Below, piece after piece: positions 42,627 through 54,100 of a DNA stretch of 64,000 nucleotides. The notes beneath the pieces are model-generated. The model was not told the DNA's origin. It did not search any database and worked only from the letters and a program-made list of their open reading frames with translations. Numbering within the stretch: the stretch's first letter is position 1; each line of letters begins with the position of its first letter. Origin of the DNA: Acrasis kona (taxonomy: Eukaryota > Heterolobosea > Eutetramitea > Acrasida > Acrasidae); assembly GCA_026419775.2 (NCBI GenBank), contig JAOPGA020001734.1, positions 16,242 to 80,241 on the forward strand, in the 5' to 3' direction. Both the position numbers and the translations under genes were made by a program.

Positions 42627-43744
42627 TTAGAAAGGATTACTTCCCATCATTTGACCAGTCATAATCTTAATGGGCCTGAAAAACATATTCTTCCATCCCT
42701 CCTCAACCTTGTTCAAAACCGAATTACCAGCATTGTCCTCAGAGGGAATGTCCACTTGTTCCAACACTAACAAAGTCTCACCTCCGCCCTGCTGCTCAAA
42801 TGTCAAGGTAACGTTAGAATAACATCCGCTCCTCCAGTCGTTCATGCGCCACTTCTTGACTAATTTTTGATTGGGTTGAATGTCTACAATCTCTCCTTGG
42901 ATGGAACCGCCGAACAACTCAAACTTTCCGCCCTTGTTTCTATCAAATTTGGAGGCAGCTCTTGTGTATGCACTAATCCTGTTTGAGTCGACAAAGAATT
43001 CAAACAAGACGGGAGCGGGAACGTTGAACCTCTCACGTAGTGTCAATGTGTAACTTTTGCTCTTGTTGGGTTTTGTGACTGCCGTTGTGTTTTCTGAAGC
43101 AGAAGAGGAGGAATTGGACATGTTTGATTGTATGGGTGCAACGTTTGGATCCTCTTTGTAGTTTAGGTGATCATTTTCCCATCCCTTGTATTTATCCATA
43201 ACGTGGGCACCTGCACGTAATTCCTTCACGAATTGTTCGGCGACAATCTTTTTAATGATTGGGGCGGCTTGCTTTACTCTGTTCCTGAGTTTGAAGGCCT
43301 CTGCTGTTTTATAGGTATCATCCAAAGTCACTTCTACATCAAATTCGTCAAAATCATTTTCATCGCTAATGTAGGGCATCTTGACCTTTCCTCTGGCTTT
43401 GGTCTCTTCCTCTCCATTTTTGATCTCCCCTCTCCACTCTACTTCTACATCTAGTTCGTAGAATGCGATCAACTTCCTGAAATGTATAAGATTTTGTATA
43501 TCTTGTGTACATACCGTTTTCTGTTTGATACTGTTGCATCTCCCTTAACGTGTTTAACCTTCACCAATTGACAGTTGCAATCATCTTCCTTGATCAAGCT
43601 GAGGTTGTTTAGAATCGCATTAACTCTATCTTTGCACCAGCCGATAACATTCTGTTCTGTCCAATGCCATCTTCCTACATTTGTTCCTGCTGCGCCCATA
43701 TCTTTAACGATCCATCTTGGATCCTCTTCACCGACCTTGGCCAT
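42627..43744 (-). CDS. AHA1: Activator of Hsp90 ATPase, AHA1
   Basis: Two exons (43515-43744, 42627-43476; 38-nt intron) give 359 residues. AHA1 binds the Hsp90 middle domain and speeds its ATPase cycle. The N-terminal domain begins near NVGRWHWTEQN, contains the NxNxW-like region at its start and the strand KLIAFYELDVEVEWRGE across the splice site, and KVKMPYISDEND. After a serine-rich linker the C-terminal SRPBCC-fold (AHSA1) domain runs from YTLTLRERFNVPAPVLFEFFVD to KNMFFRPIKIM, with FELFGGSIQGEIVDIQPN and WRMNDW. The frame is exact. It lies 58 bp from PPIL3 in the same orientation, and both are folding helpers. Confidence 0.95.
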
Positions 43745-43869
43745 TGCTTGTTTGACTTGGGTTTTTAATTAATGTACACACTTACAAAAAATTTGTGGTT
43801 TCGGAATTGTGAGAAGATTCCGACGCTATCTAAGTAGGAATTGAGGTATACATCACGATTTAAATATTA

Positions 43870-44754
43870 TCAAGAATCGTTTTTATTTTTTGAGTTTTGC
43901 AAATGCATCAAGAGGTTCGCAACTTTATTCTTCAGCAGTGGATTCATTTCGGCAGCCTGTGTCAAAGCAGCAACACATTCCTCGTCATGCCCTAAAAGTC
44001 CCAAAAGATTTCCTCTAAACATCAAAATTTCAGGCTTCTCACCTTCAGGAACCAAATTGATAACTTTTTCGGTAATGGGAAGAGCATCCTTGAAATTTTT
44101 AATTTCACAAAGTGTCTTGGCTTTCTCCACCAATGCTTTCACGTCGTTTTCATCTATACATAGTGCTTCTTCGATTGACCCCAAACATTCATCTATTCTA
44201 CCTGCTTCACGAAGTACAATTGCCTTCATTGTAAATCTCTTCGCAGTTGGAAGGATTTCAATGGCTTTGTCAACATTTCGTAAGGCGTCATCATATGATT
44301 GCAGCGCCAAATACGACATCAAACGTTTGTCATACAAGACAGGGTTTTCAGGATTTAATTGGATGGATTTATTGAAACAGTCAATAGCCTCGTTCAGCTG
44401 CCTCAACCGATGGTAACTTGTTCCTTTATTAACATATATTTGTGATTTATTGTATTGGTCGGGAAACATTTGCAAAGACTCATCAAATAGTTTGATTGCT
44501 TCTTCATATGAGCCAAGCGCAGTAAGAGCTGTTGCTTTGTCGATTCGAAGTGCAACATTGTTTTCGTCCTCTTTGATCAGATCTTCAAGTATAGAAACAG
44601 CCTCGAGACCTCTCCCTGTTTGTATCAATTCTCCGACGGTCTGGCGTCCGCTGTACCCCTGAGGTATTAATGTACAATTTATGGTTGTGGAGAAACATCG
44701 TCCCGTTCTTGTGTTCCGTATGATTCTGCCAAGGTATGGTGTTGTCCTAATCAT
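43870..44754 (-). CDS. TPR-repeat protein, probably mitochondrial
   Basis: A single-exon gene of 294 residues. The N-terminus is arginine-rich and free of acids (MIRTTPYLGRIIRNTRTGR, then CFSTT), a good mitochondrial presequence. From about residue 50 onward there are some six tetratricopeptide repeats with the W/L-G-Y/F-A-P pattern, for example ALTALGSYEEAIKLFDESLQ, YHRLRQLNEAIDCFNKSIQLNPEN and YLALQSYDDALRNVDKAIEI. TPR arrays mediate protein contacts. No partner or catalytic domain is visible. Confidence 0.82.
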   Translation of the reverse strand: MIRTTPYLGRIIRNTRTGRCFSTTINCTLIPQGYSGRQTVGELIQTGRGLEAVSILEDLIKEDENNVALRIDKATALTALGSYEEAIKLFDESLQMFPDQYNKSQIYVNKGTSYHRLRQLNEAIDCFNKSIQLNPENPVLYDKRLMSYLALQSYDDALRNVDKAIEILPTAKRFTMKAIVLREAGRIDECLGSIEEALCIDENDVKALVEKAKTLCEIKNFKDALPITEKVINLVPEGEKPEILMFRGNLLGLLGHDEECVAALTQAAEMNPLLKNKVANLLMHLQNSKNKNDS

Positions 44755-45482
44755 TTTTTGTAATAAAACTCAACTCTAGAGAATTCGTTTACAACAATTG
44801 ACACAAACAAATTATGATCTAAATGACAAAAGTATAGTATAAAGTGTAGTGAGGGCTATCTAAAGCGACCGTGATGCTTGCTTTTGGACTTATCATATGT
44901 TGCTTTACTTTTTCAAATGGATTATTTGTTCTACAAAACAACTTGCCATGGTCAAAAAACATAATATACATTTTCAAAATTGAAAAAAACAAGTCAACTG
45001 CCTGAGAAGGCGGCAGATCAGCATTAAGTGTCGATATGCAACAGTGTTTCAACTAAAGGATTCTAGGATTGGATTTCTCTCTATGGTAATTATATTTGGA
45101 TTTGGGACATGTGTAATAGGGTTGATATCAAACTGTTGATACCAAATGTAGCTCAGAATATTGTAGAATACGATGGTATACTTTGATGACAGTAAGCATT
45201 CTGTGACATTTTTTCAATGACGCTCATTCCCGATGTGATCCAATCCGATAAGACTTCGGGTAAATCTGGAATGCTTTTACGGTGTAATAATGTTTGCGAT
45301 GGATTCTACATTTGTTATGACTGTGAGTTTTGACAACGTACCTGTTTCAATCTCAAATAAACATTTTATATGTTATAGCAACGCTAATAAATATTTGTTT
45401 TCATGACTTAGTTGTTGTTTGTATGGTCTTGTGCATGAAGTTGGTACCAAGGTTGACAATAACAATATTTTAATTGTGTGAA
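44755..45482. other. Divergent intergenic region, TPR / large mitochondrial protein
   Basis: These 728 bases hold two promoters. A 77-codon minus-strand frame (44819-45052) and a short plus-strand frame from the ATG at 45217 were inspected. Neither has a motif, promoter or clear splice partner that would justify calling a gene. Confidence 0.35.
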
Positions 45483-48400
45483 ATGACCATGCTCTACGTA
45501 AGAAGGAGCAACACAAACCAATATAATAGACAAATTAAATACAGATCATTTCATCATGTAACAAAGTTGCACAAACCAAAGGACATCGACGACAAACTAA
45601 CAGATGAAGACCGCGACCAAAAAAAGAAGGATGTTCTCGATCATTTATTCGATATTATGAAATCAGCAAAAGACAAAGGGGCAACCAGACAAAATACGGA
45701 CGAGCAATTCGAAGCTCGTAGGAATGTAGTGTTCGACATGGACGACGACTCCTTGGACGATCTAGAAGGAAAATCTGTGCCCGGTGTAGACAAACCAGAA
45801 CCAATGAAGCTACCAGAGTACACCTTTGACGAAAATGCCCCGCTACCAGGAACAGAATTATTATTTCAAAAATACGATTTCAACACTAAAAATCTCCCCA
45901 GAACAAGTCAAGGAGATATCGACACGAATACCGAACAGTACAGAAGAGCCGCATTCGAGCTCGTAACCAGCGACTTTTTCCTAAAAGACAATCCCTCCTT
46001 CCTGAGGGAAGCTCTCCAACGTGTTGAAATCAAGGAAGACAACGGTGAATACTATCACCAACAAAGTGGAAAACCAATCACCATTGAACAAAGAGCAAAG
46101 ATCAATCGATTATTAAAAGTCTACGAGTTGTACCACTCGGACGACAAACCACAACAGGAACAGGAACAGGAAGAACAACAAGAGATATTGGACGAATACC
46201 AAATAGAGACCATACCCCGACATTTGAAACATTTGATCAAAGACGATCCTGATGTAGAGCTACCCGAACCCGCCGGTGATCCATCGCTACCCCATGCCTT
46301 CTCGGGCGATCCAATCTTTTTCCAAAAAAACAGAAAGAGAAGAGAGAGCGGACTACCTTAATTTGTTAGCTGCCTTCGAAGTCGAATTCCACAGCATACC
46401 TCACAGAGTGGGATTGACCGATCAAGACATTGAAGATTTCCGCCTTTTAGCCCTAACCGTCAATCGCGACGAACTAACCGTCTCAATCCTCAAGTCGATG
46501 ATGGATTCCAAAGAAATTGACAGAATGTCACAATTCGACTTGAGGGCAAAAAGAAGAGCGGCGGAGCTCATGAAGGATTTGGGCATCTATGCAGAAGTAA
46601 ACGATTACATTACGGAGCAAGTCAAGCGCGAAGCCAAGAAGGAAAGAAGGTACAAGGGCAAAACTCCAAAGAGCACCTTGACAGAAGTTCAACAATTATT
46701 AAAAGTGGAACCACAAAAACTAACCTATCGAGTGGAAGAAGAAGCAAGAGGGTTAATAAAGAAACCAAAACCGCTAATCGAACAACAAGTCGCAGAGCAC
46801 AATATGGAAAAATATTGGAGCATGGCTCAACAAGAATCCAATGCGATTCGTTTGGGCGACGTGCACGTCAAGTCGGCAACCGATCGCAACGTCATGATGG
46901 GACCACACGATCACCTCATAACCAAACATCAGAGCGAATTGGGAAGAGAGATTGATCTAAAGGTGGAACGTGCTTTTGAAACGCTATCGAAAGAAGAATT
47001 CGATAAGCTCTATTTTGATGCCAAGTATCAAAATTCGCTCATGAAGAAGGAACTACAAAAGATTCAAGATTCCGAATTGGACGCATCTCAACCCATTCAT
47101 GGCAAATCTTCACAAATGATCATGGAACTGGTGAACGAAAAGGAAGAGGAAGATTTGTCGGCCCCACATGAATACTTGTTGGGACCACAAAAGAAATTCG
47201 AATCCTTCGTGAGGAGAATGAAAAAAACAAGAGCAGATTACAAATCTGCAGTAGACAGCATGTCTCCCGATCAATCCAATTTCCACAAATTACAATTATC
47301 TTTCAATCTCCATTTGGATCTACAACAGGCCAGATTGGTGCGCGAAGAATTCCTGAAGAATAATTTGGAAATCGAAAAGGATTCGTTGGATCATTTGATG
47401 GAAATTGATCCGAAGAGTTACAACAAATTAAAGACCAATTTGATATTGGAAAGAGATTTACCGGATAACATTAATGATTTGCTCATCACGAAAGCACTCC
47501 AACCATCATGCACCCTGGCCGATTTACAAAAATACCACTTGACGTTCAAATTCCCAGAATTAGCAAAGAGGAGCTACGAAACTGATCCTTACAGTGCCAT
47601 CAGAGAACAAGTACAAAAAGAAATCGAGAGCAGACAAATCTACATGAGGACTTATACCGGAATAAAGAGAGGTCGTAGAGGTCGCACTCCGTTCGTAATC
47701 TACGGTAACATTGACGAAATGGTGTACGACAAGTTCAGAAATCAAGTGGTGAGGAACAGCGCCAATTGGAAACCATATGTTTCTTCGAGCGATATCAGCG
47801 ATGAAGATGTTGCAGCCGAAAATAGACGATTTAATGGAGATTTACGACCAAGCAGACCACATAGAGATGTATCCAAAATGGACCCAGAAGCAAAATACAA
47901 AAAGTTCATGGCGGCCAAATACAAATTCAATAAAGAAGAAATGGAAGAAGCTCAAGAACAACAACAAGGTTTACCGAAACATCCACAAGAATATGGTGAA
48001 GAAGCTCCAAATACCGAAGGAGAATTTGAGCACTTACATGATGAATATGATGAATATGATGAGTATGATGAGTATGATGAATATGATGAATACGATGAGT
48101 ACGATGAGTACGATGAGTATGACGAATTCAACCAATTTGGCGAAGATTCGGATAGCGAATCGGAAAAAGTAGATAAAAGAGTAAAGATGGAGGATTATGT
48201 TTCAGAGTACGAACAACAAGGATATGAAAGCAAGATTAATCAAGATCGAAAGATTACTTTGGATAAGGCCTATCCTAACAGAAGAACTTATGAGGAGATG
48301 CATGAATTGCAGTTGGAACAAATCATGTATAGTCATGAGGATCACGTCGACGAGACCATGGATAAGTTGTACGAAAGGGAAAGATATTATCGTTACACTG

Positions 48401-48546
48401 GAATGGAGCCCATTTTGACTGCTGCTCAAAAGAGAGACAGGAGAGCGAGATTGAACAAGAGGAGATCCGAGAGCTTGAAAATGGATAACACGTTCAAGGC
48501 CATCATGTGGATTAGAAAGTATAAACCATTCTTGTTGAGAATTTAA
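45483..48546 (+). CDS. Large (about 1,020-residue) putative mitochondrial protein, unknown family
   Basis: A long gene starting at the ATG at 45483 (TTG nine bases upstream ignored). The leader MLYVRRSNTNQYNRQIKYRSFHH is basic and acid-free, a likely mitochondrial presequence. The body is highly charged and helical, with FELVTSDFFLKDNPSFLREALQRVE and KEFDKLYFDAKYQN-type segments, and lacks known domains. Near residues 850-880 an acidic Asp-Glu-Tyr repeat is encoded by a 9-bp DNA repeat (48031-48130). The C-terminus is basic (RDRRARLNKRRSES, WIRKYKPFLLRI). Composition resembles lineage-specific mitoribosome or RNA-processing proteins. The frame breaks once at the A7 run 46324-46330, as if one A were extra; both halves are open and long, so an indel error is likely. 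Confidence 0.7.
48031..48130 (+). repeat. In-frame 9-bp minisatellite (Asp-Glu-Tyr repeat)
   Basis: About ten copies of GATGARTAY stand in tandem and encode (Asp-Glu-Tyr)n inside the large mitochondrial-type protein. The third codon positions differ among copies, so the array is not freshly expanded. It is expected to vary in length among strains. Confidence 0.85.
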
Positions 48547-48557
48547 TAAAGTGTTGT

Positions 48558-49016
48558 TTATTGTAGATATCCTCCCACTTTCATTTTGAGGAACATGATG
48601 CATACGTTGTAAGCGACCACGATGCATGCCACTCCTGCGCCTATTAGAAGGTAACGATTGCGTAACGTCCATTGTTGCTCCGCTGCTACGTGTAGAGCGA
48701 TGAATCCGAGTCCTCCTAGACAAAACAAGAATCCAGCGGTGAATCCTTCAATCATGTATTGTCCGTTCATTCGCCACTCCATGATTGCTTGTGGTCTGAT
48801 GCGACCTTTTTCGTCACGTGTGCTACCGATGGACGGTGGTTCGTTGATGATGTCGTAAATAATTCCAGACATGATGAAAAAGTATGAAACGTACATGGCT
48901 ACGAAAATAATCCAAATGTTGATTCCACGTTCCAGATATGTGGGTACTTTTAATTTTAGGTTTGGTTGGTGTATCACGCTGAACAACGCTTTGAAGATTG
49001 GATATAGTGGGTCCAT
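48558..49016 (-). CDS. OSTC: Oligosaccharyltransferase subunit OSTC
   Basis: A single-exon gene of 152 residues (human OSTC 149) from the ATG at 49016, which gives the family N-terminus; the upstream frame extension has no ATG. OSTC links the oligosaccharyltransferase to the Sec61 channel for co-translational N-glycosylation. Landmarks are PNLKLKVP near the start, SYFFIMSGIIYDIINEPPSIGS, the ER-lumenal RPQAIMEWRMNGQYMIEG, the helix FLFCLGGLGFIAL, and the closing MKVGGYL. Three membrane helices are clear. The gene ends 11 bp from the 3' end of its convergent neighbour. Confidence 0.95.
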   Translation of the reverse strand: MDPLYPIFKALFSVIHQPNLKLKVPTYLERGINIWIIFVAMYVSYFFIMSGIIYDIINEPPSIGSTRDEKGRIRPQAIMEWRMNGQYMIEGFTAGFLFCLGGLGFIALHVAAEQQWTLRNRYLLIGAGVACIVVAYNVCIMFLKMKVGGYLQ

Positions 49017-49198
49017 TGCTCTTGATTGATCAATACCTTGGCGAGATGTTGCTTTTTGAAGGTTGACCGCAATCCGATTGGTCTGGACCAACCAGACAAA
49101 TCCACCAAATTGTTTTTGAAAAAGTTTTCACATACGTCAATAAGAAAGGTGTGTGAGATTAATATTAGACTGACAGATACTAACATTTGATATAGAAA

Positions 49199-49602
49199 AT
49201 GAGCCTCGAAAAGAAGGTTGGAGCCGTCCCAGCACAAGAGAAGGAGCAAATCCACAAGATTAGAATCACTCTAACCAGCAGAGATGTAAAGAGTTTGGAA
49301 AAGGTCTGTGCTGATTTGGTACGCGAAGCCAAGGGTAAGGACTTGAGGACTAAGGGACCAGTCAGAATCCCAACCAAGACTCTACGTATCACCACCCGTA
49401 AATCACCTTGCGGTGAGGGAACCAACACCTTCGACAAGTTCGAAATGCGTGTCCACAAGAGACTTATCGATTTATACAGCCCCTCATCCACCGTCAAGGA
49501 TATCGTACGTTTAATGTTTTTCACATTCTTTTCTAATGCACATTATAGACTTCTATCAACATGGAGGCTAACGTTGAAGTCGAAGTCACAGTTTGCGATT
49601 AA
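49199..49602 (+). CDS. RPS20: 40S ribosomal protein uS10
   Basis: Two exons (49199-49504, 49549-49602; 44-nt intron) encode 119 residues, the eukaryotic uS10 (RPS20) length. Conserved blocks are [48 protein letters not shown] and [14 protein letters not shown]. The small second exon supplies [15 protein letters not shown], the final beta strand of the head-domain protein. Without splicing, the frame would replace that strand with unrelated residues, so the intron is sure. Codons are strongly C-ended, as in highly expressed genes. It is divergent from OSTC. Confidence 0.97.
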
Positions 49603-49685
49603 ATATATAATAAACTTATTAAATGAAAATTTCGTTAAACAAACATTAATCTTGTCTATTCATCATGATGGTTGAATGAGTGTTT

Positions 49686-51066
49686 TTATTTTAACAACAT
49701 TTCAAACAATTTACAGATACCTTCAACCGTTATCATTGACTCTGAAGATATCATGTCCTTTAAAGCAGTCCTCCACTCTTCAGGCAATCTAATTGCTTTG
49801 AAAGTGATTAACTTTTGTAGGAATTGTCTTTTTGCTGTATCACTCTGATCCTTGTAAACACTTCCAGCCCAGCTCAGTAACACTAGTCAATAATTAAATC
49901 AATCAAAATAAAGTTCCACACATACGTATGCCAATAGAGTTACTAAGAGATGTGTTCATCATGTTTGTTACTAACCAAGTCTCAGTTGTTGGTATAAATG
50001 TTTCCAACACAAACTTCTCATCCCATACTTGATATGAACTATGCTCTTCGCTCAAGTCGTGTAGTGCGCTAAAGAACTTTCCCTCTATGCTAAACAAAAG
50101 AGCATCCAACAACTCTAACACAGGATGTGCTTCTTCAAAGGAATGTAGAATGGCTTGTTGTTCGTGCGCCCACTTCCAAGTTTGTGCAATGTTACTTTTC
50201 GCCACGTTTGACTTGATGTGAAGTAGACATGTGTTCATCAGAACGTGAATGTCTAGGTCCCTGCTTATTTCGTACATGTCCTTTGACGTTTGCATTGATT
50301 GTACCAGATCGCATTGAGTGTCGTTGAGCCAAGATTTCCCAGAATATATCCATGCCAATAGTTTCTGTATTATGGGCGAACGGTGATTCTTGAAATATAA
50401 TGTGTTCGAGTTCCATGAGGCGTCTGGTATTGATGTATTGTTTGGTGATAGGGGATCCGATGGGAAAAATGTTTGTCTCAACCTTTTACTTCTGCAAGCA
50501 AGAATTAACTTATGCGCAGAGTGGTTATTTCCATCGGCACTTCTCAAAACTATATCTGAGGTGGCATTTGCAAAATTGTTTGATTCGTCATTGTCCTCCT
50601 TGTCTTCAGGCAGAAGTAGACTAAAATCATCACTTAATGATTTTAGTACTGGATCAACTTTTTCTTTTAGTTTGACGGTTTGTTCTTCGTCTTCTCCTCC
50701 AAACAAAACAAACGATAGTGGTGATGTCTCTTGACTTTTGGGCAAACTTGTTGGTTGGTTGTTCTGTGTGGGTGGTGGCGCACCTTGATTGTTGCTTTCG
50801 GGGTCTACGGCTTGATCTGGTTTGTCGTCAGAGTCGAATTTCTTTGATGCCTGATAATCCTCCCACCGCAATTGTTCAAAAGAATATTCTTGATATTCGG
50901 GCATCTTTGTGATTGAATGATACTCCCAATTCGTGTAATTGTATGGATCTTTTTCGTATGTTACTCTGAACGGTGGTTTTGTATTTGGAGCGGTTGTGGA
51001 GGTTTCGCCGGAGGATGATGGCGTCGATGTGGGGGAACTAAACAACGCCTTCTTCTTCCTCGTCAT
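49686..51066 (-). CDS. BTB-domain protein with Nup98-like EELRxEDY motif
   Basis: Two exons (49926-51066, 49686-49882; 43-nt intron) give 445 residues. Near residue 50 is SITKMPEYQEYSFEQLRWEDYQ, very like the M-x-x-Y-x-x-x-S-x-EELRWEDYQ segment of plant and fungal Nup98/Nup145-type nucleoporins. A disordered acidic linker follows. A BTB/POZ domain begins about residue 165 (SDIVLRSADGNNHSAHKLILACRS) and continues through LLAWIYSGK, then a helical BACK-like tail to the end. BTB proteins often bridge Cullin-3 ligases or form scaffolds. The nucleoporin motif suggests binding at or near the nuclear pore. The join of these two parts is unusual. Both parts lie in the same exon, so they are truly one protein. 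Confidence 0.8.
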
Positions 51067-51120
51067 ATTTCGAACAACAATTTTGTAAAAGATTTCATGT
51101 TAACAACAAACATTATTTTA

Positions 51121-54100
51121 TTACACCACTTCTATTTTCTTTGCAACCATGACCTTGTTCATGCTATCCATCTTTTTACCACCAAATAGCGACTTGACTC
51201 TTGTCGCGTGTTGCTTAAAGTTCGTGACCCAATTTCCAAATCTGTAGGCATAACTATTAGGCTTCGAACCGTACAGCAAGAAGAAGGCAATCACCCTAAA
51301 ACCAATACCAAAAGCACACAAAGCACCAGCAATCATCGGCAACCTTTCAATCTTGAATCCCATGTAATCGAGAGACGTTTGAATCACATAAATGTTTTTA
51401 AAGTATTGAATCTCGGTGACGTACAGTCCCTGATAGCTATACTGCAGATAAGATCCCCAATAAAAGTACTTGAGAGGAGGAATCATTTTATCAAAATCAG
51501 GAAGAGAAACAACGGTGCCGGAGAAGATGTTAATCAAGAACACGACCACGACGGCTGCCAACTGGGCAATGTGTGGCTTGACAAGAATGGACACGATGTA
51601 ACCGAGTCCATAAGAAGTCCAATAACACAACAACAAGATCCAATAATATTCTACAAACATTGCCCTCGGAGATATGGTGGTGTAGTAAATGCTCAAGAAC
51701 ACGGCGGGCGCCAACATGATGCTGGGCAACATGGCCAAGTCCTTTGCCCAAAAGTAACAAAAGGTGCTTAGCCCCGTCTCGCTCTCTCTCAAAAACACGA
51801 CCTTCTCCTTTCCAAAGGTCTTGAGAGAAGCCATGGATGCCACCAACGCGATGGCCAGGTTAATCATGCTTTGTTGTCCAGCGATAGGATCGCTCTGTGG
51901 AGCCGTACAAATCTTTCTCAACTCCTCCGGACACAAGTTACTGATGGCCTCTGGTGCAGGTCCTTCGTACACCTTACCCACGTACATGACGCCCAACGAA
52001 AAGGCAGAGAAGAACAACAAAAAGTTATCAATGAACAGTCCCAAAATATTACGCAGCTGTTGAATAAAGGCACGCTGTAGACACATCCAGAACTGAGCGA
52101 TATAAGATTGCTTGGGAGTGGTGAACACTTGTTGTTGCTGATCGTATTGAGCTTGTTGTAATTGAGATTCTTGTCTCCTCCATACATCAGGTAATTGACT
52201 CGAACTAATGCCCTGTGAGCTAGAGATATTACCTGCGGTCACATCAATCAAGAAATCAGCAGGGTTGACTCTATCTGGGCACTTGTAGCCGAGGTTTTCG
52301 AAATAAGCGACGCTCTCTTCGACAGGTCCCAAATATACTGTTCTACCTCCCTGGCCCAACAAGAGCAAATGACTAAACATGTCAAAGATCTCTTTACGTG
52401 GTTGATGGATCACAGTGATGACCGTGATGCCTGATTGAGCGATTAATTGTAGAGCGGCGCATACTTCCTTTGAAGAGGCGCTATCTAAACCAGATGTTGG
52501 TTCGTCCAAGAACAATACGTAGGGATCGGCTACCAATTCAATAGCAACGTTTACACGTTTACGTTGACCTCCACTGATACCTCTGCTCTCTTCGTCTCCA
52601 ATCACGCTATGACGCACGTCCTCTAGACGCAACACTTTGATCACGTTATCAACGATTTGTTGCACTTGATGTCTCGTTTTGTTTTTATCGAGACGAGTTC
52701 TTGCTGCAAAGTATAAGGTCTCTTCGACCGTCATCATGCGTAACATGATTTCTTCTTGTGGTACGAAACCAACGCGTTCGTTTAGTTCCTTGAGCGATGC
52801 TTCTTTTCCATTCACGTAAATCTTACCCACTCGATTGGCCATAGTAGGCTCTACCTGCCAGAGTGGTCACGAACGTGGATTTACCAGCACCGCTCATGCC
52901 CATCACTGCCGTTAATTGACCGTGTTTGATTTCGCCAGTGACGCCCTTCAATACACGCGTTCCATCTGTTCTTAGCTCTAATCCCAATTCTTCGAATCGC
53001 AAATCCACCGTGAATTGGTCTTGTCTAAAGTTGTTTTCGTCTTGGTCGATCAACGTTCCGTAACCATTGTCGCCGAGTATGGATGGAGGACTGGCGATTC
53101 TAGCAAGCTCTGCAGGTTCTATGCCGTACATACTATCATAGAAACTAGTGCTCTCTATTCCCTTTCTTCTCATTTTACTTTGATGTCTGTAAATGCGATA
53201 AGCCACCAAGTACAACAACCACAATAGGGTTACGGATAAGAATAATACAAACAATAATGCGATGCCAACATATGTTAATTGATCGTTGGTGCTCTCGCTT
53301 GTGCATTTACTAAAGAAGAAATTACAGCGTCTAGGTTCGGTACTTCCCTGAGTGCAATAGTAACCTTGTGGACATGCAATCTTCTTGCTTGGATCTGGAC
53401 AGTAGAACCCTGCAGGACAAACTTGACTTGCAAAACTACCTGGCGGACAATATTGACTCTTTCTACAAGCCACTCTCACGTCTAGATTGGTACAATAGTA
53501 TCCAGCAGGACACAAACTCCTTTCGTGAGTACCCTCTGGACAAAAATCGATCGTCTTGTTTGCATCGCAAATAACAGGTTCCAACACGCTAGAATTGTGA
53601 CAAACAGTTTTTGCAGGACACAACAAATTGGTCAAATTACCACCAGTGGATTCTCTACCCAATGCGCAGTAATCGCCCAATCTACACTCGTGTAGACGAT
53701 GAGTGGTTGATTCTAGGTAATATCCTGGTGGAGAGTACACTGGAGTGGAATAAGCAGTGGTGCAGATGGCTCCATCTGGACATGGCTCTGGAGCGGTGAG
53801 ACCAACGTTATAGCAAGTGGTATTTGCGCTGTGAGAGCAAGGAATGGGCGCGACCAATCTTTGCTTGTTACAAAAGAAACCAGGTGGACAATCAAATCTC
53901 ATTCCACCTTGACAATAACTACCAATGGGACAATCCACCAGCGCATTGCTCCTCAATAAGAACTTTCCAGGAGGGAATCCCTCCGAATTGATAATGGTTC
54001 GATGCACGCTAGGACAATTCACGTTATCGGTGCACGAAGAAACCACCAACGAGAACTGATTGATGTCAGCGTTATGGGGCGGTGGAGAAGCTTTACAAGC

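Noticed and set aside
44819-45052. A 77-codon minus-strand frame
   Set aside because: It starts only with TTG upstream of a weak internal ATG and has no recognisable motif.
46324-46331. A AAA AAC slippery heptamer at the frame break of the 1,020-residue protein
   Set aside because: It is in the right phase for -1 ribosomal frameshifting, but the downstream frame needs a +1 (or -2) change. A homopolymer indel fits better.
52820-52835. A GGG|GTAAG-like splice donor at the ABCG frame break
   Set aside because: The bases right after it encode KIYVNGK, which homologues have next to GRAYYG, so there is no intron there.
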